64,000 nucleotides of DNA from Sulfurimonas sp. (GTDB taxonomy: Bacteria; Campylobacterota; Campylobacteria; Campylobacterales; Sulfurimonadaceae), in NCBI GenBank assembly GCA_011391635.1, contig JAABQD010000001.1, positions 62,001 through 126,000 on the forward strand, written 5' to 3'. Position 1 is the first letter of the stretch. Every line of letters starts with the position of its first letter. The notes below the pieces were generated by a model. The model was not told the DNA's origin. It saw only the letters and a list, made by a program, of their open reading frames with translations, and did no database searches. A program made the translations under genes and the position numbers. Below are positions 17,268-26,436 of the stretch, one piece after another.

Positions 17268-18485
17268 ATGGCAGTAAAAGTAGAAGAAGCATTCGAATTT
17301 ATTTATAACAACACAACTAAAAAATCTATCAAAATTGTACCCATAGAAGAGGCTCTAGGTCTTGTTCTTGCTGAAAATATGACAGCTTCACACAATCTTC
17401 CACCTTTTGACAACTCTGCTATGGATGGTTATGCTGTAAAAATATCTGATGCAGGTGCTTGTGTAAAAGTAACAAGCACAATCTTGGCGGGTGATGACTC
17501 AGATGATACGCTCGAAGCTGGATGTGCCATTAAGATTATGACTGGTGCAAAAATTCCACATGCCACAGAGTGCATAGTTCCAATTGAAGAGGTATTGGCA
17601 TGTGGAAATGGAATCTTGCTTCCAGAGACTCTAGCCATCTCCAAACATATTCGTCTTTGTGGTGAGGACATAAAAAGTGGAACGACTATTTTACTTGCAG
17701 GAGAGAGACTTTTTGCCCACCATATCACACTTTTAGCTTCACAAGGCATCAGCCATATCAAAGTGCATCAAAAGCCTCGTATCGCTCTTTTTGCATCAGG
17801 GAGTGAGCTAAAAATGCACTTTGAGAGTGTAGCATCCTACCAGCTCTACAACACAAATACTCCAACCTTTATGGCAAGAGCGATTGAACTTGGATGTGAA
17901 GTTGATTTTATCGGAACAGCTACAGACACTCTAGAAGATATAAAAAGACATGTACAAAGTGCTTTAAATTCAGACTTAATTATCACCTCTGGCGGTGTAA
18001 GTGTGGGAGATGCCGATTTTACAAAAGAGGCATTTGGAGCTTTTGGATATGAAATTTTCTTTGATAAGATAGATATCAAACCAGGAAAACCGACAACTTT
18101 TGGTCGCATTGGCACGACTTTAGTGTTAAATCTCCCTGGAAATCCACTTGCGGCAGCACTCAATTTTGAACTTTTTGGGCAGAGTATCATCCTCGCTCTT
18201 AGCGGAGAAAAAAATAAATACCTCAGTACAATTACCACTAAAATGGGAGAAGATTTGAAAATAAAAGCGGGGAAAAGAACGCTCATTCCAGGCTTTTTTG
18301 ATGGTGAATTTTTCAAAGCATGTGATAAATTTGCCCCAGGTATGATTTCACCTTTGGCTATTTCAAACGCTTATATCATGGTAGATGAAGCATGTGGATT
18401 CTTGGCATGTGGAAGCAGTGTGAAAATTATGCCAACGAGATTTAGTTTTACGAGCAAAGAGAGAGTCGATTTGGTAACGAAATAA
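17268..18485 (+). CDS. moeA: Molybdopterin molybdenumtransferase MoeA
   Basis: A 405-residue enzyme that inserts molybdate into adenylylated molybdopterin. Conserved segments include PPFDNSAMDGYAV (about residue 46), MTGAKIP (about 90), the MogA-like core TSGGVSVGDADF (about 240) and NLPGNPLAA (about 285). It contains three copies of the iterated word plus one near copy, encoding IPHATE and LACG stretches. It converges on queD and their 3' ends share a hairpin. Two upstream-free kilobases hold no other moco gene, but moaA lies at 19833. Confidence 0.94.
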   Translation: MAVKVEEAFEFIYNNTTKKSIKIVPIEEALGLVLAENMTASHNLPPFDNSAMDGYAVKISDAGACVKVTSTILAGDDSDDTLEAGCAIKIMTGAKIPHATECIVPIEEVLACGNGILLPETLAISKHIRLCGEDIKSGTTILLAGERLFAHHITLLASQGISHIKVHQKPRIALFASGSELKMHFESVASYQLYNTNTPTFMARAIELGCEVDFIGTATDTLEDIKRHVQSALNSDLIITSGGVSVGDADFTKEAFGAFGYEIFFDKIDIKPGKPTTFGRIGTTLVLNLPGNPLAAALNFELFGQSIILALSGEKNKYLSTITTKMGEDLKIKAGKRTLIPGFFDGEFFKACDKFAPGMISPLAISNAYIMVDEACGFLACGSSVKIMPTRFSFTSKERVDLVTK

Positions 18486-18507
18486 ATCCTAAACTTCCTT
18501 AGGATTT
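18484..18507. terminator. Hairpin overlapping the ends of moeA and queD
   Basis: AAATCCTAA and TTAGGATTT form a perfect 9-bp stem with a 6-base loop. It covers the last bases of both convergent genes and would terminate both transcripts. Confidence 0.7.
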
Positions 18508-19070
18508 ACAAACCTCTCGCCTCTTTTTATCTTTTCCCACATTCGCTTATCACTCCAATCTGCAATCACTCCACTGGAGAAAATAATTTTGTCTAAATCT
18601 ATATATCCCATCTCCTTGGAGTAGGCATCTTCAACGAAAGCTTGAGCATAGCCACTCTCTGTTTCATGGACTATGACACTGTGAAGTTTCACATCTCGCT
18701 CTCCGTTGACACTCGATGTGAGTTGGAGTAGTCTGTCTATCATCACAAAAAATATACGCGAAAACTGTTCAGCTGAGGGCGATACAGGAAGCAATATCCA
18801 TCTTTGAGAGTGCTTTTGCATATCTTTGATATACTCTTTTTCGTCTGCATCCCAAAGTGCAACTGCATGATCAAAACTATCAATAATTATTTTCATATTT
18901 TGCTTCATAAGCCCAAAATCATATACCATTTGCCCATTATCCAAAAAATTGGATTCAAAAAGAAGCTCAACTTTATAAGAGTGTCCATGAAGTGAACTTC
19001 TGCAACGCACGGTTGAACATCCTCTCACTACATGAGCATTTTCAAATTTAAACATTTTTCTGATAATCAC
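18489..19070 (-). CDS. queD: 6-carboxytetrahydropterin synthase QueD
   Basis: A 193-residue member of the PTPS/QueD family that converts dihydroneopterin triphosphate to 6-carboxytetrahydropterin in queuosine synthesis. Zinc-binding His residues are in FENAHVV (about 12) and LHGHSYKVE (about 28), with the catalytic Cys just before (TVRCRSSLHGH) and the His in DSFDHAVAL (about 67); the Glu in VHETESGYA (about 137) is conserved. It is longer than typical QueD (about 120), as is seen in Campylobacterota. The start abuts the queE stop, so the two form an operon with moaA upstream. Confidence 0.9.
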   Translation of the reverse strand: MIIRKMFKFENAHVVRGCSTVRCRSSLHGHSYKVELLFESNFLDNGQMVYDFGLMKQNMKIIIDSFDHAVALWDADEKEYIKDMQKHSQRWILLPVSPSAEQFSRIFFVMIDRLLQLTSSVNGERDVKLHSVIVHETESGYAQAFVEDAYSKEMGYIDLDKIIFSSGVIADWSDKRMWEKIKRGERFVNPKEV

Positions 19071-19829
19071 CTAAACTCCTTTATTTTGATCCCAAATTCG
19101 TATATGAAGTCTATCGCTAAAGTTATAACCTTTCGTCTTGCAGAACTCTATTAAAGGCTCTGTATTTGCTTCTACTTCCGCTTTGCTACCACCTAAAGGC
19201 ATACAATAGACTTTTGTCCTTGGCGAATGCATAATTATACTCGAAATCTCCTCTTCTAATCCCAAATCTATCGAATCTGCATCGATGCTGAATTTGAAAA
19301 AAGCCTCTTTTGCATTACTAGCGATAGTGTAAATCACATTGCCTTTTACCCTTTTGCTCAAAGGCTCATTTGAGTTTGAAAGCTTTACTGAAAGTGCATA
19401 GATAAACTTTTTATATATTGGAAATTGCTCAAAATCAATTCCAATAGAGCCATTCGTCTCAAAAGTCACTTGATGCCCAGCTTGATGAAGTGCTGTAATA
19501 AACTCTACAAAAATTGTATCATTTGCATAAATAAGTGGTTCACCACCTGTAAGAACAATATCCACATGCCGAGGTAACTCATAAAGATTTAAAATATTTA
19601 AAAGCTCCATTGCACTTTTGATTGGTATCCAATTTTGTGAAAAATGCTCTTTATTTACCGCATACACAGTATCACATCCAAGTACTTGTGTACCATCTGG
19701 TGCGGTTTCTACACATCCAAAACCTTCACAACGCATGTTGCATCCACCAAAACGAAAAAAGAGCGAAGGCGTTCCCATGTATTTACCCTCGCCCTGAATG
19801 GAATAAAAATGTTCAACTAAATAGAGCAT
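19071..19829 (-). CDS. queE: 7-carboxy-7-deazaguanine synthase QueE (radical SAM)
   Basis: A 252-residue radical SAM enzyme. The N-terminal YSIQGEGKYMGTPSLFFRFGGC stretch and the Cys residues of CNMRCEGFGC bind the 4Fe-4S cluster; LTGGEPL (about residue 95) binds SAM. It makes the 7-deazaguanine core from the QueD product. It lies directly upstream of queD in the same direction with no gap and 3 bases downstream of moaA. The iterated word at 19562 encodes part of the LPRHVDIV segment. Confidence 0.9.
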   Translation of the reverse strand: MLYLVEHFYSIQGEGKYMGTPSLFFRFGGCNMRCEGFGCVETAPDGTQVLGCDTVYAVNKEHFSQNWIPIKSAMELLNILNLYELPRHVDIVLTGGEPLIYANDTIFVEFITALHQAGHQVTFETNGSIGIDFEQFPIYKKFIYALSVKLSNSNEPLSKRVKGNVIYTIASNAKEAFFKFSIDADSIDLGLEEEISSIIMHSPRTKVYCMPLGGSKAEVEANTEPLIEFCKTKGYNFSDRLHIRIWDQNKGV

Positions 19830-19832
19830 AAC

Positions 19833-20798
19833 TCATCCACCCGTCTCATAAAAAGCTCTTTTTGATATCTCTGTGTCTTCTCCACCCCAGCGATTTTTTT
19901 CTGGTTTTGTTCGCACGACTTCTTTTAAAACCAAAGCTGCACCTTTGATATCGCCTTGTTTGATAGATTCTCTGATACTCATTGCTTCATCGAAATAGAG
20001 ACAAGGGATAAGTTGTCCTTCAGCTGTAAGACGAATACGATTGCACTGCTTACAAAAATCATCTTCATATGGCTCTATAATTCCAAATCTATAGCCATCG
20101 TCCATTTTGTAGTAATGTGAAGGCGATGCACCATCAAATCCCTCATCCTCAAACGAATATCGCTCTCGCAAAAGAGTTAGCAGTTCTTCTGATTTTAAGC
20201 CTTGTATCTCTTTTTTTGCAAAGCTATTTTCCATGTACTCTATAAATCGTATGCTCATGCCTCTGGCTTTACAATACTCCAAAACATCTATAATCTCATT
20301 GGCATTGACACCCTTCATAGGCACCATATTAACTTTCACTTTAAGACCCACTTTAAGTGCTTCATTCACACCTTCAAGGACATTCGACAATACATCTTTT
20401 TGAGCGATTTCTTGAGCGATTTCAGGTCTGAGTGTATCAATACTCACATTAATGCGTCGAAGCCCTGCATCAAAGAGTTTCCCAGCCGTGCCTTTTAACA
20501 AATACGCATTAGTAGTCATCGCTAAATCAATGCTTGGCTCATACTCATAAATCATGCGTATAAATTTGTCTAAATCTTCACGCAAAAGCGGTTCGCCACC
20601 TGTAATACGAATTTTTTTTACACCCTCATCAATCGCCACTTTTACAAAAAGAAACAGCTCTTCAAATGTGAGAAGATTCTCTTTTGGAACCCAAGAAAAA
20701 GGTTTTTCTGGCATGCAGTATTGGCACCGAAAATTACATCGTTCAGTAACGGAAATTCTCAGGTAATCAACTACTCTGTCATAGCTATCTATTAGCAT
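19833..20798 (-). CDS. moaA: GTP 3',8-cyclase MoaA (radical SAM)
   Basis: A 321-residue radical SAM enzyme for the first step of molybdopterin synthesis. The N-terminal cluster motif [10 protein letters not shown] (about residue 21), SAM motif ITGGEPLLR (about 66), C-terminal cluster Cys residues in [11 protein letters not shown] (about 257) with a third Cys in LIPCLYF, and a C-terminal GG tail typical for MoaA are all present. First gene of moaA-queE-queD; it depends on the region 20799-20928 for its promoter. Confidence 0.95.
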   Translation of the reverse strand: MLIDSYDRVVDYLRISVTERCNFRCQYCMPEKPFSWVPKENLLTFEELFLFVKVAIDEGVKKIRITGGEPLLREDLDKFIRMIYEYEPSIDLAMTTNAYLLKGTAGKLFDAGLRRINVSIDTLRPEIAQEIAQKDVLSNVLEGVNEALKVGLKVKVNMVPMKGVNANEIIDVLEYCKARGMSIRFIEYMENSFAKKEIQGLKSEELLTLLRERYSFEDEGFDGASPSHYYKMDDGYRFGIIEPYEDDFCKQCNRIRLTAEGQLIPCLYFDEAMSIRESIKQGDIKGAALVLKEVVRTKPEKNRWGGEDTEISKRAFYETGG

Positions 20799-20886
20799 TT
20801 ATTTTCCTATGCTTTATATATTTGTATTATAGCAATTGGAGCTAAAAAAAAGATTGATTTGTGTCACAAAGGGTTGTGGTTAAGAT

Positions 20887-20928
20887 TTCCACATGCCAAG
20901 ACATGTGGAAGATTTATGGCATGTGGAA
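20887..20928. terminator. Inverted pair of the iterated word (terminator-like)
   Basis: TTCCACATGCCA at 20887-20898 and its exact complement at 20917-20928 form a 12-bp stem. A near copy between them (20902-20910) gives an alternative 9-bp stem with the first arm. The structure lies directly after the stop of the lipoprotein gene at 20929, so it probably ends that transcript before moaA. The same use of paired words as terminators is known for uptake sequences in Haemophilus and Neisseria. Confidence 0.65.
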
Positions 20929-21603
20929 CTATTTAGCGAGTATTTCAGTTTTAAGGTTTTTATACTCTTCTTCGCTCAAAATACCTTTTTGTTTAAGGTT
21001 GTAAGCTTTTTCAATCTCGTCTGATTTTGAGAGAGATTTTGTGCTAACAGTTGGCGTAATCACTGTTGCTGGTTGTTGTACTGCCACTGGTTGCTCTTTT
21101 ACTATCATATCCTCTTTTTTATCTTCTTTAGGGTTTACAAACTCTGTAATGATATTTTCAGGACTCTCTTCAGATGAACCAGCCAAGCCTGTTTTTGCTA
21201 TCTCTTTCGCACCTTCACTTGCACCGACTTGTTCAAATTCAAACTTGCCACCTTCAAGATTGTCTTTGATTCTCAAATAGTATGTTTGCCCTGCTTGTAA
21301 ACTAAGCTTAAGCACTTGCTCTTCTATTTGAGATCTTGTTGCTGAGAGCGTCATAGAGTCTGGCTTGAGATTAAACGCCATATATTCACCACTCTTGATT
21401 CGCTCTAAGTATCTTTTATTGTTGATACGGATACTAAAATCCTTGCTACTTGTACTCTCGCCAGAACTCATTACTGAGGTAGCATACACATACACTAAAG
21501 CTGAATTTTCTAAAGGCTGTTGTGCTGAAAATGGAGTTTTACTTCCACATGCCGAAAGCAATAACATGATAACTGCTATAAGGACTATTTTAATGTTTTT
21601 CAT
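20929..21603 (-). CDS. Lipoprotein with DUF2846-like domain and C-terminal SHOCT-like motif
   Basis: A 224-residue lipoprotein: hydrophobic residues 5-17 and lipobox LSACG (Cys at about 19). Residues 30-125 form a beta-rich domain with ALVYVYA and the pattern of DUF2846 (MAFNLKPDSMTLSATR, then QTYYLRIKD). A Pro/Val/Gln-rich linker follows. The last 30 residues (IEKAYNLKQKGILSEEEYKNLKTEIL) are a SHOCT-like helical motif that is often found at protein ends and may mediate oligomerisation. Function unknown. It has one copy of the iterated word overlapping the lipobox Ala-Cys-Gly codons. Confidence 0.75.
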   Translation of the reverse strand: MKNIKIVLIAVIMLLLSACGSKTPFSAQQPLENSALVYVYATSVMSSGESTSSKDFSIRINNKRYLERIKSGEYMAFNLKPDSMTLSATRSQIEEQVLKLSLQAGQTYYLRIKDNLEGGKFEFEQVGASEGAKEIAKTGLAGSSEESPENIITEFVNPKEDKKEDMIVKEQPVAVQQPATVITPTVSTKSLSKSDEIEKAYNLKQKGILSEEEYKNLKTEILAK

Positions 21604-21917
21604 GAATTCTCTTTGTTTTGATTTGTCATAAATTATAGCATAAAGTTTTTTGGATTTACTCTCTCATTTACTATATTTTTACTTTTTATCTTATACTGTT
21701 GCTACATGCCAACTTTTCTCATTATTTATATAAATTTTGATCATCAAATTGCGTATGAAAGTTTTATATTCTTTCTTGGTTTTAGAAAGATTAATACGGG
21801 AAATATATTTTGTAGAAATATTGATCTAAGTATTTGCAGAAGTTTTTATCGGAGAGATTATTCATATTTGCTTCACCTCAAGAGAGATGAAACAAAAAAC
21901 TAGTAAGAAAATTCTTA
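21604..21917. other. Intergenic region between porin and lipoprotein
   Basis: 314 bases. A 65-codon plus-strand frame at 21706-21903 has no recognisable domain and no good ribosome binding site, so I do not call it. It starts with a near copy of the iterated word (TACATGCCAAC). An imperfect AAGAAAATTCTTATTAG inverted repeat next to the porin stop is a candidate porin terminator. Confidence 0.45.
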
Positions 21918-23198
21918 TTAGAAGTTATAACGAGCCCATACACGAACAGCATCTACGCTATCGTATCCAAGATCTTCACTAAATGATTGGTGAATATAAC
22001 CAGCAAGGTAATCTACACCAGCAGCTTTAACAACATAAAGAGCTTCTAAATCTGTACAATCATTTTCTGAACCCATTTCATTTGATTTACCAGCAGAAGT
22101 TTGAGTACCTTGAGCGATAATAGTACCGTAATTACCTAAGCTATACGCACCTTTTAACATAACTGTGTTACCATCAAGTGCGATTGCATTTTGGTTAAGA
22201 ACCATTTGTGTATAAAGTGGAGTTTTTACACCTGTACCAACATTTTTAACAGCAACGTTAACTTTATTATCATCACCACTTACTGCCGTATATGCAGCAG
22301 TTAAAGTAAGAGCGTCAACTGGTTTAATTGCAGCTTTGATACCTAAAGCAGTTGTGTCAGCGAATGCAGCGTGATCTGGGTTTATTTGACCACCTTGAAG
22401 TCCTAAAGTAAGACCCATTGGTAAAGATTTGTCAGCTATAGCAACATCTCCCCAAACAGCGTTAGCACCGATATCAGCACCAGCCAATAAATTTGCACCA
22501 ACTTTTGCCATATCATAGTATGAAGCAGTGATAGTAGTCATTGGAAGTGATTTATTTTGAGCAGTAATCATATATGCAGTACCATCTACGTTAGCAGCAG
22601 TTGCACTAGCATCAGTTTTTGCAACTGCATTTGTGAAGTTAGCTAAATCTCCATGCTTGTTGCTTTTACCAACATAAGCACCAACTAAAGTTGTACTAGG
22701 AATATCACTATTTACAACTAAAGCAGCTTCGAAAGTATTTTTGAATACATTCCAATCTTCTGAGAATGCTAATGGTGAAAGTGCCATTGGAAGCTCTTGA
22801 CGACCAAGTTTTACTGTTGTATTAGCAATTTTTTTAGCAACGTAAATTTGTGTTAAAGCAACTTCTTGTGCAATATTACCTGTATCTGTAGCAGTACTAA
22901 CATTTTGCATTGTGTTACTAACAAGATTTTTTTCTAAACCTGTTGTACCTAAGTAAGTAAGTTGAGAACCAAATGTAAAGTCATTTTTCAAATCTGCATC
23001 TAAGTTAAGTTGAACACCAACATTCGCTTTTGAAGCATCTTTATCAAAAAGATCATCAGCACCAGTAGCATTTGTAGTTGCTGTTTGGTAGTAAAGAGCT
23101 GTTTGACCAGTCGTTACAATGTCTATACCCTTATCAGCAGCTACTGCTGATGCCACGATTAACGACGCTGCCGTTAAAGAAACTATAATTTTTTTCAT
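21918..23198 (-). CDS. Major outer-membrane porin (Campylobacter MOMP-like)
   Basis: A 426-residue outer-membrane beta-barrel with a Sec signal peptide (MKKIIVSLTAASLIVASAVAA). The mature protein is Thr/Ala/Gly-rich with alternating strands, contains VKLGRQELPMALSPLAFSEDWNVF (the shared motif region of epsilonproteobacterial porins that follow the OprD/MOMP pattern) and ends in Phe (VRVWARYNF), as required for BAM insertion. It stands alone with a TATAAT box and a leader of roughly 110 bases. Codon use is regular and the gene looks highly expressed. Substrate not predictable. Confidence 0.88.
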   Translation of the reverse strand: MKKIIVSLTAASLIVASAVAADKGIDIVTTGQTALYYQTATTNATGADDLFDKDASKANVGVQLNLDADLKNDFTFGSQLTYLGTTGLEKNLVSNTMQNVSTATDTGNIAQEVALTQIYVAKKIANTTVKLGRQELPMALSPLAFSEDWNVFKNTFEAALVVNSDIPSTTLVGAYVGKSNKHGDLANFTNAVAKTDASATAANVDGTAYMITAQNKSLPMTTITASYYDMAKVGANLLAGADIGANAVWGDVAIADKSLPMGLTLGLQGGQINPDHAAFADTTALGIKAAIKPVDALTLTAAYTAVSGDDNKVNVAVKNVGTGVKTPLYTQMVLNQNAIALDGNTVMLKGAYSLGNYGTIIAQGTQTSAGKSNEMGSENDCTDLEALYVVKAAGVDYLAGYIHQSFSEDLGYDSVDAVRVWARYNF

Positions 23199-23310
23199 TC
23201 ATTTTCTCCTGTTTTGTTTTTACATCACTGCAAAAAAGTGATAGTAAATGAAAAGCAAATAGCATTCCATTTATATACACTTCGATTACACGATGTGTTT
23301 GAACGAACTC

Positions 23311-23316
23311 ATTATA
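23311..23316 (-). promoter_or_regulatory. Probable -10 box of the porin gene
   Basis: On the minus strand the sequence reads TATAAT about 113 bases before the porin ATG, preceded by a T-rich stretch as is usual for sigma-70 promoters of this phylum. The leader between it and AGGAG at the start codon holds no reading frame. Confidence 0.5.
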
Positions 23317-23483
23317 TATTGACAAAATTTAATCTAAGTTTAAACAGAGAGGTTTATTTACGATTTGTTTACTATTTACTCATATAAGTTATTTTTATGG
23401 GTTCATTACTCATTTTATGCTTGTTTTATGGGGTTTAATTGAGTTTGAGATGATTTGCTATTTACTTGAAAGTGATTAAAAGT

Positions 23484-23514
23484 TCCACATGCCAATCTAA
23501 TTTTGGCATGTGGA
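23484..23514. terminator. Inverted pair of the iterated word after petC
   Basis: TCCACATGCCAA (23484-23495) and its exact complement (23503-23514) form a 12-bp stem with a 7-base loop, 17 bases past the petC stop. On the minus strand it is followed by CTTTTAATC. This is the expected place for the terminator of petABC. Confidence 0.7.
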
Positions 23515-23531
23515 GAAGATTTGAAAGGGTT

Positions 23532-24590
23532 TTAGTGTAAATCTTTCCAGATTTTTCTTTTCCATAAGAATGAGAAAAGAGCTAAGATTGCTAAGTAGAT
23601 TAGAACTTTTGGTCCTAGAGCTTCTCTTTCATCTTTTTTACTATCTCCTACTTGTGTCATATACTCTACAACTTGCTCTTGTGCTTTTTCATTTAAACCA
23701 ACACGAGGCATACCAGTTCCATGTAGTTTTCTTTGTGGATCATTGATAAAATTATGTAAATAGTGATCTCCACGACTTCTGATATATTGTGATAAATCTG
23801 GAGGCGTTGCGCCTATATATTTACTCATAGCATCTGCTGGAGTTCTAGCTTGGATTCCTGCATAGCCCATTGCATGACAACGACCACACGCTGTCTCAAA
23901 AACTTCTTTATTTGCAGCTTTTGAGATTTCAAACTCACTAGCACCCTCTTTTACTTTTGGTGCTGGAACTTTTGATGCAGCTTCTACCATGTATGCCACG
24001 ATACTAACAATCTCTTGTGGTTGTAAAGAATCCGATGCAGGCATCGGGAAAACTTTTTCTCCACCTGCTGAGTATTTATGTTCTATATGCATAGCTTTTA
24101 CCGGATTAGCAATAAATGCTATAAGGAAGTTTCTATCATATATTTTTCCAGCCAATGATAAATCAGGAGGAGTTACACCATATGAAGCAGCAGCATCAGC
24201 ATCACTCATAAGTTCAGCAAATCCTTCACTTTTCATTGAGTGACATGCAGTACAATTTGCTGTAAAAAGTGTTTTACCAGCTACTGCATCTCCCTTGTGT
24301 TCAGCAGTTTTAAGAACTGAAGCCCAAAAAGCTTTTGTTTCTGTCGCATCTTTACCTTCATGCTCCAATGCTGCAACATCTTGTTTGCCATCAAAAGCAA
24401 AAGATGCTTCTTCTACATGTGGATGCATTTCATGGTGAGCAAATGGCTCAAATCCCCAATAGATATATCCTACAAGAACAATTATAATAGCAAGAATTCT
24501 TCCCTCTTTAGGAAAAGAGATTTTAGAAAGAACAATGTTTAATACTATTAACAGTATTGCTACTGCTACACCTACATATAAAGCAAACAT
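23532..24590 (-). CDS. petC: Diheme cytochrome c subunit of bc1 complex (PetC)
   Basis: A 352-residue membrane-anchored cytochrome c. An N-terminal helix (residues 3-45, with a second hydrophobic stretch), two heme-binding motifs CTACH (about residue 111) and CGRCH (about 236), axial Met candidates (KVFPMPAS and GTGMPRVG) and a C-terminal anchor (LIYLAILALFSFLW). It takes electrons from the Rieske protein and passes them to periplasmic carriers or the cbb3 oxidase. It overlaps petB by 1 base. This two-heme form is typical of Campylobacterota. Confidence 0.92.
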   Translation of the reverse strand: MFALYVGVAVAILLIVLNIVLSKISFPKEGRILAIIIVLVGYIYWGFEPFAHHEMHPHVEEASFAFDGKQDVAALEHEGKDATETKAFWASVLKTAEHKGDAVAGKTLFTANCTACHSMKSEGFAELMSDADAAASYGVTPPDLSLAGKIYDRNFLIAFIANPVKAMHIEHKYSAGGEKVFPMPASDSLQPQEIVSIVAYMVEAASKVPAPKVKEGASEFEISKAANKEVFETACGRCHAMGYAGIQARTPADAMSKYIGATPPDLSQYIRSRGDHYLHNFINDPQRKLHGTGMPRVGLNEKAQEQVVEYMTQVGDSKKDEREALGPKVLIYLAILALFSFLWKRKIWKDLH

Positions 24591-25840
24591 TATTTACCCC
24601 CTGCCATTTTAGCTTCGATTTTACTTAAGAAAGGCAATGAAATAAACAATCCTAAGAATGTGATAGATGAGAAGAAACCTACCCACGCGTTAATACCGGT
24701 CGGTGGTAATTTACCAAAAATCGTAAGTACAAATAAGTCAGCCATCAATAACCAGAACCAGTATTTGAACACAGGTCTTTGGTTTGCCGGTTTTACCATT
24801 GGAGATCTGTCTAACCATGGTAAAACAAGGAAAATACCTTGAGCAAAACCAAACGCCATAAGACCTAAATCTTTCCCAGAAATACCACCGATTTCAAAGA
24901 AGAAACCACGAAGAACTTCATAAGACCATAAAAAATACCACTCAGGATAAATATGTGCAGGAGTTTTCATACTGTCTGCTTTATCAAAGTTTACCGGATC
25001 CATCGCAAAACCATTATTATAAAATACTAGGTAAAAGAAAAACACCATAAAAAGTGCGATAACCATAATATCTTTCGATAAAAAGTCTGGCCAAAAAGCA
25101 ATAACTTTAGAGTGTGCTTTATCACCCGCTAAATATTTTTTACTTTCTGCATGGTAATCAAAAAATTCGCCCTCTTCGTTATTAACATGTGGAAAACGAA
25201 GTGTATAAAAGTGAAATGCAATTGCACCAATAATAGCTATTGGGATAAGAAGTACATGCAACATAAAGAAACGAGTAAGTGTAGCATCCGCAACATAGAA
25301 ATTACCACGAATCCAAACAACAAGTTCATCTCCTATAAAAGGAATACCACCAAAAATTTCAGTAATAACATACGCAGCCCAGTAAGACATTTGACCCCAA
25401 GGAAGCATGTAACCCGAGAAACCTTCTGCTGAGAATAGTACGAAAAGTAGCATTCCCGAGAGCCAAATCATCTCACGACCTTTTTTGTATGAACCGTAGT
25501 AAATAGCTGTAAACATGTGAATATAAATAATCAAGAAAACAACAGATGCACCAACACCATGGATATTTCTAAACAACCAACCATATCCAACTTCTTGCAT
25601 AATCGTATAGTTAACACTATCAAAAGCTAAATTGACATCTGGCTTGTAATACATAAGCAAGAAAATACCTGTAATAAGCAATAACTTAAACAGCATTACC
25701 AACAACGCACCCATAGCCCACAAGAAGTTAATATTTTTAGGAATCCAATACTCCGTCATCATCACTTTTGTGAAAGCTTTTACATTTAATCTCTGGTCAA
25801 ACCACTCACCGATAGAGTTAGCTTTTTCAAATTCTGCCAT
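24590..25840 (-). CDS. petB: Cytochrome b subunit of bc1 complex (PetB)
   Basis: A 416-residue full-length cytochrome b with eight predicted transmembrane helices. Heme-ligand His residues lie in helices with HGVGASVVFLIIYIHMF and LHVLLIPIAIIGAIAFH. The Qo-site PEWY motif is present (IYPEWYFL, about residue 300). It oxidises quinol (menaquinol in this phylum) and recycles one electron through the two b hemes. It sits between petA and petC in one operon. Confidence 0.95.
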   Translation of the reverse strand: MAEFEKANSIGEWFDQRLNVKAFTKVMMTEYWIPKNINFLWAMGALLVMLFKLLLITGIFLLMYYKPDVNLAFDSVNYTIMQEVGYGWLFRNIHGVGASVVFLIIYIHMFTAIYYGSYKKGREMIWLSGMLLFVLFSAEGFSGYMLPWGQMSYWAAYVITEIFGGIPFIGDELVVWIRGNFYVADATLTRFFMLHVLLIPIAIIGAIAFHFYTLRFPHVNNEEGEFFDYHAESKKYLAGDKAHSKVIAFWPDFLSKDIMVIALFMVFFFYLVFYNNGFAMDPVNFDKADSMKTPAHIYPEWYFLWSYEVLRGFFFEIGGISGKDLGLMAFGFAQGIFLVLPWLDRSPMVKPANQRPVFKYWFWLLMADLFVLTIFGKLPPTGINAWVGFFSSITFLGLFISLPFLSKIEAKMAGGK

Positions 25841-25851
25841 ACCCTGCCTCC

Positions 25852-26376
25852 TTACGCTATATTTGTGTCAGTTGAAAGACTAGCTATCAACGATTGATAT
25901 TCTGGACCACTTTCACCTAACACAATCGTATTTTCATCTTTGATAGAAAACGGTGGAATATGGAGTGGAATTGGCGGAGGACCAAATTTTTGAACACCAG
26001 CAGCCGTAAACTCACCACCATGACATGCACATTTAAAATCTTTTGTTGTATCTCTATACGCAGGAATACACCCTAAATGCGTACATAGTCCAATCATAAC
26101 CGCATAGTAATGTTGCCCTACTTTAACGCTTCTCTTCTCAACTGGAGGCATATCTGCACCAAATCTCAATAAGAAAATTGGTTTTCCTTGCCATTTAACT
26201 ATCTCTAGCTTATTATCAGTCAGTTTACTCATATCTACAGTAGTAAAACCAGCTGCCATAACGCTTGGAAGTGGATCCCAAGACTTTTTCATAGCAACTA
26301 ATGAGGCTACTGCACCAACTGCTGCAACAGCACCAAATGCTTTACCCATAAAACCTCTACGGCTCTCATTTATCAT
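25852..26376 (-). CDS. petA: Rieske iron-sulfur subunit of bc1 complex (PetA)
   Basis: A 174-residue protein with a twin-arginine-type N-terminus (SRRGFMGK) followed by a single hydrophobic helix. The 2Fe-2S ligands are in CTHLGCIP (about residue 98) and CACHGGEF (about 116), with the stabilising Cys in each loop. First gene of petABC, with a TATAAT box 34 bases before the ATG. Confidence 0.95.
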   Translation of the reverse strand: MINESRRGFMGKAFGAVAAVGAVASLVAMKKSWDPLPSVMAAGFTTVDMSKLTDNKLEIVKWQGKPIFLLRFGADMPPVEKRSVKVGQHYYAVMIGLCTHLGCIPAYRDTTKDFKCACHGGEFTAAGVQKFGPPPIPLHIPPFSIKDENTIVLGESGPEYQSLIASLSTDTNIA

Positions 26377-26409
26377 GTTCGCTCACTTTATTGTGAATTT
26401 TAGGGTCTG

Positions 26410-26415
26410 ATTATA
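26410..26415 (-). promoter_or_regulatory. Probable -10 box of petABC
   Basis: TATAAT on the minus strand, 34 bases upstream of the petA ATG, with an A/T-rich -35 region. A good sigma-70 fit for Campylobacterota. Confidence 0.55.
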
Positions 26416-26436
26416 TACTAAAATACTTTTAATTAA

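Noticed and set aside
21706..21903. 65-codon frame between porin and lipoprotein
   Set aside because: No ribosome binding site, no known domain, likely random in an AT-rich gap.
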